Source: Rusavskia elegans
Taxonomy: Eukaryota; Ascomycota; Lecanoromycetes; Teloschistales; Teloschistaceae
Assembly (NCBI GenBank): GCA_011316305.1
Contig: SAUG01000048.1
Span: forward strand, 434,001 to 498,000
Direction: 5' to 3'
DNA: 64,000 nt
The translations under genes were made by a program, and so were the position numbers. Positions 1 through 12,953 of the stretch are shown one piece after another. The notes beneath the pieces were generated by a model. It was not told the origin of the DNA. It saw nothing but the letters and a program-made list of their open reading frames with translations, and did not search any database. The stretch's first letter is position 1. Each line of letters opens with the position of its first letter.

Positions 1-1088
1 ACCTAGCCGGGAGGGAAAGGAAACTATTTTAATTCTATAGTATATAATACCTTGCCTTTTTCGGTTAAAATTATATTTAAAAGAACTCGCTAGGCTTTTT
101 TAGTAATACTAGCGTATTTAGAATATACTATATTAGTAGGCCTAGAGCGTATTAAATCTAACGAGGGTATAATATAAATAAGAGATAATAGTTTAGGTCT
201 TATATCTAAAGTCTGTAAGCGCTTTAATAAAATTATTTTAAAAAGAAATTCTACTAAGATTTTTAAAAAATATCGCTGCCTTATTAATACTAACCCTCGC
301 TAATATATCGCCTTTAGATCTTTTATAAAAAGTATAGTAATAGGTATCAGCGTTTATATCGATTTTAAATATTAAATTAGACCTTTACTCCTTAGAAATA
401 AGATAATTACTATAGCTACGATCCGATTTAAAACCCGTTAAACTACTATTAGATAGTTACTAAACTGTATTACCTATAACTAACTATTAGGCTAACGTAA
501 TAATATAAAATAGTGGAAATACCGGTAAAAACTATAGTATATATATATAAACAAAAGTCTCTTTACTATTAATATCTATAATTTTACCCTTATTAAAACT
601 CGATAGGCTAGAAACTAGTATTTAAATAATATCTAAAAATTCGCTAGTATAGAATTCTAATATAAAAGGAAAAATATTAGTTCTATAGATAGATATTAGT
701 ATATATCTATATTAGATAGCTAAAGACAAACCTTCGCTTTCTCTTTTACTAATTTAATAATATAATAGTAATATAGATTCCTATTAAGCTCCGGTATATA
801 TTTCTATAGACTCCGAAAGTATCTATAAATATAATAAAAAGGATAGATAATATACGATCTACAACGGTAAATCTTTTAAAATAAAGACGTCTATAGTATA
901 ATAATTCTAGCTCCTTTTACGGTATATTTAATAGTTAAAGTAGCGTAATCTCTCTAGTACTTAGGATAACTATATTACGAACGAAAAAATAAGATAGATA
1001 TTATATTAATAGCGTAGAAATTCCTTTATATTTATAGTTGAAAATAAAATCTATAACCTATTTTATAATATATTTAAGGGAGATAATA
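1..1088. other. RIP-degraded sequence, identity not resolved
   Basis: AT-rich and depleted in CA/TG, with no open frame of useful length. Probably the left part of a transposon or gene that continues after the 810-bp element at 1089-1898, since that element is a clean insertion here. I recognise no domain. Confidence 0.5.
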
Positions 1089-1898
1089 CCTTAAGCGGCG
1101 CTGCTAGTTTCTAGATAGCCTGTTAATACGCTGTTTAAATTATATTAATAAAAATATTAAGTAATTAAAAATATCGAGTATAGGCAATACGAATATACCG
1201 TAATTAATTATACCTGTTTAAAAAAATATACTGTTTTTCGAAAACAGGCTATTCGTATTATATTTTAAATTACCGTAAAATATAAAAATCGATCTAATAG
1301 CTTATAGATCGACCTTTTAAGATCTAAATCCGATAGGTCGATTTATTTTATCTAGGCTATTTAAATCGCCAAATTAGTTTAAAAAATTAAAAACCGAAGG
1401 ATTCGAACGTTAAATCTACCGAATTATCCTAATCGGGATAAGTTTCTAGGGATAGAATATTATATACTACTTTATTATCTAGACTAAAGTTAGTAGTAGA
1501 TTTTTATACTAATAGATTAAATATATACTAGGGTATTAAATAGTTTTAAATATTATTTAAATATCGTTTTAATATCGAGTTAATATTAAATAGATCTAAA
1601 GTTTTATTTAATAAGCTATTAACTACTAATAACAATTAGTAAGCTAGCTATAATAGTAAATAGATTATTTATACTTAATTTCAAATTTTATAGAACAGAT
1701 TGTTAATAGACTTTTTCTAAAAACAGCTAATAATACTAAACTCGCTGTTTTTAATAACGTTTTATTTATTAATATTAGATATCTACTAGTTATTATAATA
1801 TACTTAACTATTAACGAGCGATCTATTTAGTCTACTATATAATATTCAATTAACAGTTACTTAACAGGCCATCTAGAAACAAGCAGCGCCGCCTAAGG
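1089..1898 (+). mobile_element. 810-bp TIR element, copy 1
   Basis: The ends are inverted repeats of roughly 35-40 bp: CCTTAAGCGGCGCTGCTAG at the left and the complementary ...GCAGCGCCGCCTAAGG at the right, flanked by TA on both sides (TA target duplication). A second copy of exactly the same length lies at 23621-24430 in opposite orientation. There is no coding capacity for a transposase, so this is a non-autonomous, MITE-like element. TA duplication fits Tc1/mariner-type mobilisation; that assignment is inferred. Confidence 0.85.
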
Positions 1899-4180
1899 TA
1901 TAGAATTATTTAACTATAAGTACTAGCTTTTTCGCTATTAATTTAGGATAGACAGAATATTTAGCTATTTCGCGTTAGAATTTAGAGCCGAAGAAGAGTT
2001 TCTAAATATAGATCTTAATATCCCTAGAACCTTAACCCGAAGGAAATATAGTAAAGTCTTTACTAATAGTATATATTCTACCGATATAATACTAAGATAT
2101 ACTTTAATAGGAATAGAATAACAATTTATAGTAATAAAAAATAATATTAGAAGTAAAGATTAGTTTATTATTAGGATACCTAGTATACTAGCTAGAGCAG
2201 GATAGATTAGATATAAGCTAAGCTATAGAATAGTAGAATTTAGAAAGATTTTCTATAAAATATCCTATCCTAAAATATATTTTATTTCTAAATAGTTTTA
2301 GTATAAGGATCGTATAAAGAAGCTCTTCTAAGTTAATAAAATATATAGACGTTATAGGATCTCTATAAACCTTATCTATCTAAAGCTTCTTAACCGCCGT
2401 TATAATAGGAACTTTTTTAGGTTTAAAAGTAAAAAAATATTTCCGTAAAAGTAAAAGAGGCAGCTATTCCTTAATATATTTTTTAAAAGTCGATACCGAT
2501 TATAGAAGTTAGCGTAGTAGCTTAACGCTATCGAAAAAAATAAATATTTCGAGCAGGCTTTAGTATTAATAGTAAATAATATTATTAATTTCATACTAGA
2601 TAGTAAAAGTTATAGTAAAGTCTAGTATATTCTTTTTAGATTACCTATAAAATATAGGCTCGGAATTATTTTTAATAGTAGTTATAGAACTCCTTCGTAT
2701 CGATAGTATCTCCTATTTTTCTAAAGCAGGTATAGTTAATATTTCTAAGAAACCGGTATCAGAGTTAGCGCTATCTTTAGACGAGTTATTATTTTTATTA
2801 AAATCGGCTTATTAAAGTAGCTTTTAGGGTTCTTAAATATTAGCCAGAAATATATCGATATTTTAATTATCTATTACCTTATATTTATTACTATCTTCTA
2901 GCTATCCTAGCCTATTTAAATCCTCGTTAAATACTATAAGTAAAAGGTTATTAAAGGGTACCTTTTTAATAGCCTCTAGGATATTATTAGTAATAGATAT
3001 AGCGCTCTAGAATTTTAGTTTAGTAAATAGAAGTTATCGAATATAGCAATCTAAATATATACTAGTATTCTTAACTATAATATTATTCCGTAGCTTTAAA
3101 TTTTAATTCTAGGCTATAGTTAGGATTCGGAAGAATACCTTTTAATTTAACCGATTAAACTAATACTTCTATAGTAATAGGATATAATATACCTAGGAAA
3201 GCTTCTCCGATAGCTACTTATATAAATATAGTTCTAGCGAGGCTTTATATTTTTTAAATTAATATAGCTATAGAACTTTAAGACGTAGTTAAACTTATCG
3301 AAGGACCGTTATTATCGCGAAATATAGATAGCTTATTATAATATAATACCTATAGGTAGATATTATAAGGATTAAAAAATATAATAGCTATAAAGAAAAA
3401 TATAAAGCGCGACTGGATAGATAATATAGAATCGGAAAAAGCTGGTAATTTATCTACGGATTAATTAGGCAGGTAATAGTAGAATTAAGTAAACTATAGA
3501 ATATTAGTATTTATTATTATATAGACTAAATAGTATATATCAGGTATCCTAGTAAGCGAGTATAAGTTTTAATTATATCCCCAGGTCTTTTCTAGCTGCT
3601 CTTTCGCCGGCGCTTAAACTCTACTTCTCGCCTCGATATAGGAGTAGTAGTTCGTTAACCTATTATTCTAGAGCTTCGATAGAATTCGATAGTAGCTTTA
3701 GAAAAGATCCTAAATATCGAATAGTATATTATAGCCTTATTAGTAATCTTACCGGTAGTATAAGGATTCGATATATATATTAGATTAGTATTTTAATATA
3801 GATAGCTTCCGATTCTATAGCCTAGCTCTTATAGTATTATATATATATATATCGATAAAGCCGCTCTAGAAGATTTAATATATTTCGTAATTTAATTTAG
3901 TATTTAAGTCGATATAGGAGGAAAAGGGTACTTCGAATACTATTATAAGCCTTATTCTACTATATAGATATAGTAAGTAGATAGTAAAGAGAAAGAACGA
4001 GGCTGCTAAATATAAAGTAGTAGTAGTATTATTTATAGATTAATATTTATAGAAATAAGAAATATAGTAATAATTATATATACTTAATAGAAAAGACTTA
4101 GAAAAAGAATTTAAAATTACCGCAGGGTATACTAAAACCAGGTAAAACTAGCTATAAAAGGCTAGATAGTATATTATCAT
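1899..4180. other. RIP-degraded sequence with possible minus-strand coding remains
   Basis: About 2.3 kb of heavily mutated sequence. Around 3550-3800 the minus strand keeps a charged, Leu/Glu-rich frame interrupted mainly by TAG/TAA, which suggests a former protein-coding gene of a transposon. I could not identify a family. No RNA gene or terminal repeat was seen. Confidence 0.4.
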
Positions 4181-4439
4181 AATAACCCTACTATATTTTC
4201 AAATAAGTTTCTATTACTACTTTCCTACCTTACTTTTTATCGCTCTAGAGTTATTTATATTATTATTTCTATACTATTTTATCGAGGTCTATTATAATTC
4301 TATATTTATTAAATAATTAAACTATTCTATCTATTTTAAATTATCTTTAGTAATACTTTCCAAAGGCCGTATTAATAATATAAAAGGTAGCCTAAAGTTT
4401 TTTTAGTTAAAAAAGCCTATAATAAAATCTTCTATAGAC

Positions 4440-5260
4440 TATTATAATATATTAGATAATAAAAATCTTCGCTTTAAGAACCTTCGGCTAAGTAAGAAAC
4501 GATCGGCTTTAAATAAAGGGACCTAGCTAACCCTTTTAAAAAAACGGTCTAAACCTACTATAGCTTTAAATAATAGATAGTATATTTTATCGTAATATTA
4601 AAGGCCTAATTCGAGCCTAAAGCTTTACTAAATCAGTAGCTAATTAGAGGATAACGGATTCGAAACCGAGCGTTTACTTCCTCTATTTCCTAAATCTAGG
4701 ATTCGATTATCTAAAGACCGGTCTAAAGTTAATAGTATTATTTATAAACTAAAGATTTCTATTCCGAATTTTATAAAAGCTATAAATCGGGCGTCCTAAT
4801 TAAAAGCTAAAACCCCTTTTAGATCTTTTTTAAAAGATCGGTAACGGCGAAATATAAGTATTTTATATCCTTAATTATCGGTAGTCCTAAATTAATTTAT
4901 TATTAGTTAATATCTACCCTAATATAAAAGAATAAAGATAGCGAAAATAATATCTCGCCCGATTAGTAATTACTTTCTCGGCCCTTAACTAAGTAGTATC
5001 CTAATAATAAGCCGAAAGCCTTAAAATCCTTTAATATTAAAACTACTATTAGTGCTCTATATTCGGATTCTATATTAAAGATAAAGGAGTTATTAAATAA
5101 TTACTAGATATATATATATCTTCGTTATAATTTTAAAAATATCTATAAAATTATTACCGATATTTAAGGGCTAAAAGTTAGGAAGTATATATAGAAATAG
5201 ATAGAAAATAAGAATTCAATTAATAATAATTTAATTAACTGTTATTTTATTCTTTAATGA
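4440..5260 (+). pseudogene. RIP-broken reading frame of unknown function
   Basis: The plus-strand frame starting with the codon at 4464 can be read for about 260 codons, interrupted only by TAG and TAA until a TGA near 5258. The translation is basic (Lys/Arg-rich) and hydrophilic. No domain is recognised. It may be an exon of the same former gene as the frame that follows at 5540-7520, which is offset in phase, or a transposon ORF. Confidence 0.45.
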
Positions 5261-5539
5261 AATATATAGTAGTATATATATATATATCCTAGTACCTCTT
5301 TAAACATTTATACTAATAATCTTTTAGGTAAAGGTTACGTAATTAATCTAAGATTACTAGACTAAGACCTTTTATTATTATAAAGAACTCGAGGTTTTAT
5401 AATAAATAATAGCTAACTAGTACTCGAGTTTATTATATACTTTCGTCTTTTCGTTTACTAATCCGGCTATTAATATTATTAAAACGGCTAAATAGAATAA
5501 GGAAGCAGATTTTATATTTTTAAGTACGTCGTCGCTTTA

Positions 5540-7520
5540 TTATCTAACTATATCCTTCTTTATTTATCTCTAGTTACTAACTATATATTAGATATCTTTT
5601 CTAACTTCGCCGCCTGTATTAAATTTATAATAGATTAGTAGGCTAATCCCGATTATAAAGTAATATATATTTTTAGTTATTCTAATATTTTAAATACTTT
5701 TAGTAAAATAATAAGCTCCGATAAATTTATAGTTATAATTTAGGATTTAGTACGAGTATATTAGAAGCCTAAATAGATTAAAGCAGATAGTATCGAATCT
5801 CTAGGCCTAGATAATAATAAAATATAGGGTAAAATTAGTAAACCGCCTACCTTTTACCGTCGCCTAGAATATAAAGCTCGATAGTATTATAATAATCCCG
5901 ATAATTCTAATAATCGTTAGTATAAGTAAGATAATAGTATAGGGAATATAAGCGATAATAGATAAGTACTAGATAGAGCTAGCGAAGATAATCTTATCGA
6001 TAATAGAAATAGTAAATAGGAAACTAGCCGTTAGGATACTACGCTATTATAGGGTAATATATATTCCTAGCCTTTTCTACTTACTCTATCTTACTACGCT
6101 AATCTCTAGTACTTTAGTAGGCTAATCTAGGGGTTATAGTATAGGGTTATAGTATAGGATATTGAAATAGCAGTCTATTTCTATAGTTTATTTACTTCTT
6201 TTATAATACTTTATTTACTTTACGTCTATAGTACCCTAAATATTTAATAGCTACCGTATATCTAGCTCCTATTCTATAGCTTTATGGTATTTTTATTAGT
6301 TTTATTATCTTCCTATCTATTTCAGCCTCTAATAAAGCCCCTTTAATATATAGTTACTATAGCGATTTAAAAAGATAAGGTAGGAAACTAATAGCCTAAA
6401 TAGCTAATATCTATATTAAAGGTAATACTCTATCTATAGCTCGCTATTTAGCTCGGCCCGTTAAGCCCCTATTAAAGCGCCGTTAACGTTATATAACGCC
6501 TAACGCGAATATAACGCCCCGTGAACATGATATCAGAAAACATACGGCGGCCCCTAAGGTATTTAATACTATTTATAGCTATTATAGACTTAAACAGTCT
6601 TCGAAGATTTAACTTTACCGCCTATATCTCTAAAGAACTCGACCTATATATATATATCGAAGTTTTTAATAAGCTATTCGATAACTTTCGAACCTATATT
6701 ACCTTTATAAACTATAATAATAATCTACCCTACCTCTATCCTCGAGTACTATCCTACCTAAGCCTCGAATCTAAGCGCTATTAGGTAAAAGATAATATTA
6801 ATAGCTTTTAGGATCGCGATATCTTTAGCCGCCTATAGCTAGATAGCGATAATATATAAATACGTATTAGGGTCTTCGCTATCTAGCCGTACCGCTAAAT
6901 TAATTATAGGATCCTATAGAAATTCTAGAAATAGTACTATTAGAGCGCTATAATCGTTAATAATCCGAAAACTTATATTAATCCTCGAGGCTATAGTAAG
7001 TATCTCTATATCTAGGACTACCTAGGCGATATAACTTTTAATATATCGATAAAAGCTCGTAATATCCTAATAGGTACTTAATATACGCTCTTTAAATAAG
7101 TTAAAAAGAAATATAATATCTATACCCTATAGTACTTTAGCGGCGATAATAACGACTGCTAGTATCTATAATTTACTACTAAATAGGTACTTTCGATCGC
7201 CGAGGTTCTAGATACGCCTTTTAAGTTAGGCGATATCTATTTTAAATACTTTAAATAGATTTATATTATAAACTAGTATCTATACCAGTACTTTACTAAG
7301 TATACTACTGCTAGAGGGGGTTTAGAATACTATAGAAGCTATAGGAGCTCTATTCTTTTTTATCTAGACTTCGATTTTTATATTTTATATACGCAGATCT
7401 ACTATAGGAGACTTATTCTTTTATTTTATTTTCTTCGTAATATATATCTACTATAGGAGCTCTTTAAACCTTATCCTTATATTATATATAAACTCTTTTT
7501 CCTATAGGTTTTTTAGCGAG
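5540..7520 (+). pseudogene. RIP-broken gene of about 650 codons, Gln-rich middle
   Basis: A single plus-strand phase (shared by codons at 5543 and 6521) stays readable for about 2 kb. Every interruption I checked is TAG or TAA, consistent with former CAG, CAA or TGG; I noticed no TGA. The N-terminal third is hydrophilic, the middle (about 6060-6520) was probably Gln/Pro-rich, and the C-terminal part (6521 on) still includes an 87-codon open stretch starting at an ATG. No family is recognised and no TIR or LTR brackets it, so it may be a host gene caught by RIP or a transposon ORF. Confidence 0.5.
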
Positions 7521-7585
7521 TATATAGCGAGCCTATTTAATTTTTACTTTCGGTATATATATAGTATATTATTCGTATAGAAGTA

Positions 7586-9580
7586 TTAGAAGTACGTATT
7601 ATATATAATAGCTATACTAAAGCGCTAAGGGCGCTAGTATCGATCAGGCCTAGTAGCTCTCGGCGCTAAGGCCCTGCTAACTCCTTCTTATATACTTAGC
7701 TCAGGCGAAAGCCCACTTTAGTAAATCAAGCTTAATATTCCACACATATGATTTCAATATTTAAAGGTATCGGAAAAAAATAAAAGCTATAAAAAAAGTC
7801 CGGGTCGTCTTTAGATATAATAGAGAATAACTTTAATAGATAGTAATTAAAGTCCGGGCGTAGATAGCTTTAGATAGCGAAATCGATTTACTATTAGTTA
7901 TATAGGAGCCTATAGTTTTTAATAGAGAATTAGAAGTTATAGACGGTTTAGTTTACCCGGAAATCATTAGATAGTCTCTAAAAAAACATTTATTAAGACT
8001 TTTAAAATTATAAAGATCAGTATAAAGGTTTAATAATAATGATACAGAGGTAGATATAAAGTTTAGAATTAGTTAAATAAAGTTTCGAAAGTTAAAACGA
8101 TATCATAGTTTTTAGTAATAAATAGAAAATTTCAAGTTTTTATACTATTTAGGACTAGATAATATAGCTAGTAAAGCTAATGGCTATATCAGCAAATATG
8201 CAACCCGCTTATAGCATTTTAAAATGAAAAAAGCGCTCAGAGTCGATTAAGCCGGTTTGAACCGATTTAAGCAAGATTATCTTGTTTAGTAAACAGAAAA
8301 ATTTGGATATATTCTAACAACGTCTATTTTATCTATATTTAGAATTTTAAAATTAAACTTTTTAAGGTTTAGTGCCCGTTAGCTCCCGTTTAATAACGGG
8401 AAGCCTCTAGTTTAGAAACTAGCAACGCTAGCGTTCTATAAATAAAATTTTTAAAATCTACGCGAAAAGTTTACTAGAATAGATATTTTATAGGATACTA
8501 GTAGCCCTACTAGATAGAGGGACTTAGAGTTTTTAAAAGATTTTTTTTAAAAATTTCAAAATTCGCTTAAAGCGCTCAGGGCGTTTATAAGCTAAAATTT
8601 TACTTATAAGCAGAAAGCTTGCTTATAAGCGCTTTTATAACGCGCTAGGCAGGATATAGGATCAGACCCGCTTACCAGTTCAGACCTGCTCAATTAACTC
8701 TGAGCGGGGTCGACATTTTTGGTGATGTAGGCTCGATAGCTCTAGTTCTAGAAGAAAGCGATAGTTAATTTAAAAGTAGTAGGTATTCGCTTAGACTATT
8801 AAAAGATTAGAAAAAATATAAAAGCTAGAAATATAGTCTATTAGCCCCCTTTTTTATCGGGGTCCTAGCCTATAATAAATTAGCTAGACAGTCGTTTTCC
8901 GTATTTATAATAGCTAGTAGAAGTTCGATTATCTAGATTACTATAGAATTTATACCGATAGCTAGTATTAGCTAGGCGGTAGAAAATAGGACTAATGATT
9001 ATAAATAATCTAATTTCTAAAATCTAATTACAATATAAAATGGAATATTTAGATGGTAATATATCTAAACGTCGTAATACAACGATTTATATTCTATCCG
9101 AAAGCAAGGAAATTAGTAGTTTAGACGGCTAGAAAAGATTATAAGATAGGACGAAAGGGTCTATTTAGCAAATTATAGGTTTGGTAGTTACCGGAATATT
9201 TATAGATAGTAGTACGATTATAGATTTCGTCGTTTACTATATTAGATACTTTATACGGTTTAGTAATTTATATCGAATTCAGAAAGATAGATAAAATAGA
9301 AAATTCGATAAATATCTGAAAAAGGCGTTGAATATAAGGATATAATACTTATAAATAATAATGACTATTATAAACCAACTCGGTTTGAACTTCCGAGTTA
9401 ATAACCTATTTAAATTATTGATATAGAGTATTAAGCTTAATTTACTAAAATATGCTTTCGCCTAAATTAAATATATAAAAAGGAAATCGTAGGGCTTTAG
9501 TATTTAGAACTACTAGGCCCGATCGGTACTAGCGCCCTTGGCGCTTTAGCACAACTGTTATGCGTAATACGTACTTCCAA
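7586..9580. mobile_element. 2.0-kb DNA transposon with TIRs of about 160 bp
   Basis: 7586-7745 and the reverse complement of 9420-9580 match along their length, differing mostly by C/T or G/A. Both begin TTRGAAGTACGTATTA and pass through GCTAAAGCGC, GGGCGCTAGTA and GGCCTAGTAG. The left flank ends in TA and the right flank starts CA, so a target duplication is not clear. The interior (about 1.7 kb) is too mutated to assign a transposase. A stretch at 7770-7985 is shared with 17990-18205. Confidence 0.75.
7770..7985 (+). repeat. Segment shared with 17990-18205 (former coding sequence)
   Basis: About 215 bp inside the long-TIR element match 17990-18205 with mostly transition differences, including the phrase TAATTAAAGTCCGG, then CGTAGATAGCTTTAGATA. 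Both translate in the same plus-strand phase with TAG/TAA interruptions, so this was probably protein-coding. Family not recognised. Confidence 0.65.
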
Positions 9581-11095
9581 CAAATTTAGCCCTTTTATCT
9601 ATATATTTTCTCAATCTTTTTCCTATATATTTTACTATTACCGATAGATTTTAATATCTTCTATCTATTTATTTCCTTTTATATTTTCTGTTTATATAAT
9701 TTCTATTAGATTGGCTATCGGGTCGGGTTTTAAACCTAGGTTAACTAACCCGACCCGATCCGAATTAGATCGGGTTTTTCTACGATTCGACCCGCTAAAA
9801 CGTTAAAATTATATATAAAAGTATAATTCTAGTATTAAAATATCATTCTTTTTAAAAAATATATTATCTATAAATCCCTATTTTTTTCTAATAATATACT
9901 AAAGACTTTAGATATTTCTAATATTAATATATTCCAATATTAACGTATACTATTTACTATTATCTATTAAATAGTTAATACCATTCGTATTATCATTTAA
10001 TATCTATATATCTATAGTACCCTTCTATATTACTATTATAGAAACGTTATATAAAATATCTAATATAAATATCGATCCTTACTTTTTTATTTTCTAGACT
10101 AATACGTCAAGCGAGGGCTTTTCTACTAGATTCCCGTTGAGTAATATTTATTCTAATTAGTTTATAAGCTAGCTTCTAAACTGATCTATAATCGGAACTC
10201 TAGTTATATTTAATTACTTATATAGAAAGTAATAATTGATTAATAAAAATATAGTAGATAAAAATCGAGCCGACTATCTAGAACTAGTATTTCGGGATAG
10301 AAATAAATTTTTTTAACAGAATATAGATTACTATTAGGATTTCCAATAATAGTAATCTAGTACTTCTATCGCTATAGATATTAAAAATAGGATTTAAAAG
10401 AAAACAGCCGATTTTCTATAGGCGAAAAAGGCTTTAGTATAAAGATAGTCGCTCTAGTGGAATAAATTCTACTAGATAGTTTTAATAATGGATAGCCTAC
10501 TTAATATTATATATAAATACTATTCTAAGGTTTTTAACTATTTTATAGCCTCTAGTTCTTTAAATATATCTACTATAAAGAGATATCTTTCAATTATTAG
10601 TAACTATAGATCTATTTAATATAATTTATAGTCCATTTTTAAAGTAGTACTTATCCGTATAAATAGTAAATAAATAGATAATATAAAGTTTATTTATTTA
10701 ATAATAGAAGAAGAGCTATATTAAGCTAGATTCTACTTTCGACTAAAACGCCTAGAATAAATACCTATATAAGACTTTCTTAGATCTAAATCTACTAGTT
10801 CGGACTATTAAAAACGCAAACTTTAGAGAACTACTATAAATATTTTACCAAGATATATAGCTATTTAAGCGTATATAACTTATAATAATTATATTTAATA
10901 AATTTAAAACTATCAGCGACAGAATTAAGTCTAATTTAAAAACTATAGAACGTATCTTACTTATATTAGATACCTAGTTAACTTTATAGAAGGTCGCCTA
11001 TTTAGAAGTTTTTATATACTAGGTTAATACCCAGTCTTAATTTCAGGAACGTCTATTTAGATTTATATTTCTACCTATAAATTATTCCGGCCGTT

Positions 11096-11990
11096 GAATT
11101 AATTTGTTTTGGTTTTAGTGCCCGGTAAACCAGTGGTTCGGTAAGCAAATCAAGCGTTAATATACCAGTATTAAATATACGATAGTAAAACTTATACTCT
11201 AGTTTAATTAGCGTAAATAAAAATTCTTTAGAATTGAAATTTAAATTTATTTAGTAATATAATATATCTTTCAACCGATAATTTAACTAATATAGAAATT
11301 TTTATAGATAAGTATACCTCGCAGTTATCGCTTCTTTTTCTTTTTCTTTTACTAGTAATATATGCTTAAAAGCCCTTACGTACGTATATACTCCAGTAAT
11401 AGCTATAGCTATAAACTAAACCAGACAGTAGTATATCTACCCGCGTAGTCGTCGACGACTTTATTATAGCTAGAATAACTTATTTCGACTTTATTCTAAA
11501 TTTCCTTCCTACTATTTTTAAAACGCGCTATCTAATCTTTCTATCTTCTTTTAATCTAATCGATCGGGTAAAACTCCTAGCTATAATAGCTAGCGTACTA
11601 TCTAGCGACCCTTTTAAAACTAAAGAGTATTTTAATAGCTTAGCGGACCGTTTAGATATAGATTATATAATGAATACAGCCAAGGCGATAACTATAGATA
11701 ATTATTTCGTAGTATAGTAAGTAGATATAGCGGAAATATTAGATACTTATAATTATTTATAATATCCAGGAAGGACTAGATAGTAGAAGATTCGTAATCG
11801 CGAATAAAAACGAAAATAGTTAAATAGAAGTAATTAACTGCGCTGGAAATCTTGCCTGACGAACTATATACCTTTAGCTGTAAAATTTCTTTAAACGTAA
11901 ATATAATAATCGTTGCCGTATATAGCGTTGATGAAATATATATATATATATAAACTTAATCTAATTCCAGACAGGAACCTTTCAGGAGGG
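11096..11990 (+). mobile_element. Family A repeat, copy A1 (895 bp)
   Basis: Starts ...ATTTGTTTTGGTTTTAGTG then CCCGGTAAACCAGTGGTTCG, and ends CAGACAGGAACCTTTCAGGAGGG. It is flanked by the 12-bp direct repeat ATTCCGGCCGTT (11084-11095 and 11991-12002), and the transposase sequence it interrupts resumes exactly. There are no terminal inverted or long terminal repeats. The 12-bp duplication with non-matching ends suggests a retroposon, but class is unproven. Copies recur throughout the window. Confidence 0.85.
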
Positions 11991-12090
11991 ATTCCGGCCG
12001 TTTATAATATTAAAAACTATTAATATTTTTAGAGTTTTTCTAATTTAAATAGCAGCTTTTAGATATTATTATCGATAATACTTATTTAGT

Positions 12091-12953
12091 TATTTGTTTT
12101 GGTTTTGGTGCCCGGTGAACCAGTGGTTCGGTAAGCAAATCAAGCGTTAGTATACCAGTATTAAATATACGGTAGCAGAATTTATATCCTAGTTCGATTA
12201 GCGTAAATAACAGTTCTTTCTATAGATATTTGATTTAAACTTATTTAGTAATATAACGTATCCTTCTATCGATTCTTTTTCTTTTACTAGTAATACAAGC
12301 CTAAAAGCCCTTACGTATATATATATTCCCGTAATAGCTATAGCTATAAGCTAAACTAAATAGTAGTATATCTATAATAACTATATCTACCCGCGCAGTC
12401 GTCGACTACTTCGTTATAGCTAGAGTAACCTATTTCGACTTTAATCTAAATTTCCTCCTTACTACTTTTAAAATATACTATCTAACTTTCCTACCCCCCT
12501 TTAGCCTAATCGACCGGGTAAAGCTCCTGGCCGTAGTAGCTAGCGTACTATCTAGTAACCTTTTTAAAGTTAGATAGATTAGAAAGTATTTTAATAGCTT
12601 AACGGAGGGTTTAGGTACGGGTTATAGCCGATATAATAAGTATAGATAATTACTTCGCAGTATAGTAGGTAGATATAACGGAAATATTAGATACTCCTGA
12701 TTATTTATAACGTCGAGGAAGAACTGAATATATAGTATTTAAATATAGTAGAGGATTCGTAATCGAATAAAGAAGGAAATAGTTAAATGGAAGTAATTAA
12801 CTGCGCTGTAAACCTTATCTGACGAATATACCTTTGGCTGTAAAAATTTCTTTACTGCACGTGAAATACAACGATCGTTGCCGTATATAACGTTGATGAA
12901 ACACACATGTATGAAAACTCAATATGACCCCAGACAGGAGCCTCCCAGGGGGG
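12091..12953 (+). mobile_element. Family A repeat, copy A2 (about 863 bp)
   Basis: One of the least mutated copies: its 3' end (about 12830-12953) still contains many CA/TG steps, e.g. ACACACATGTATGAAAACTC and CCCCAGACAGGAGCCTCCCA. The flanks ACTTATTTAGT / ATTTATCTAGT may be an 11-bp target duplication altered by two C-to-T changes; however, TATTTAGTTA also precedes copies A3 and A10, so the 5' boundary could lie slightly to the left. Confidence 0.8.

Noticed and set aside
2400..2594. 64-codon minus-strand open frame
   Set aside because: Chance frame in AT-rich RIPed DNA; no start context, domain or conservation in another copy.
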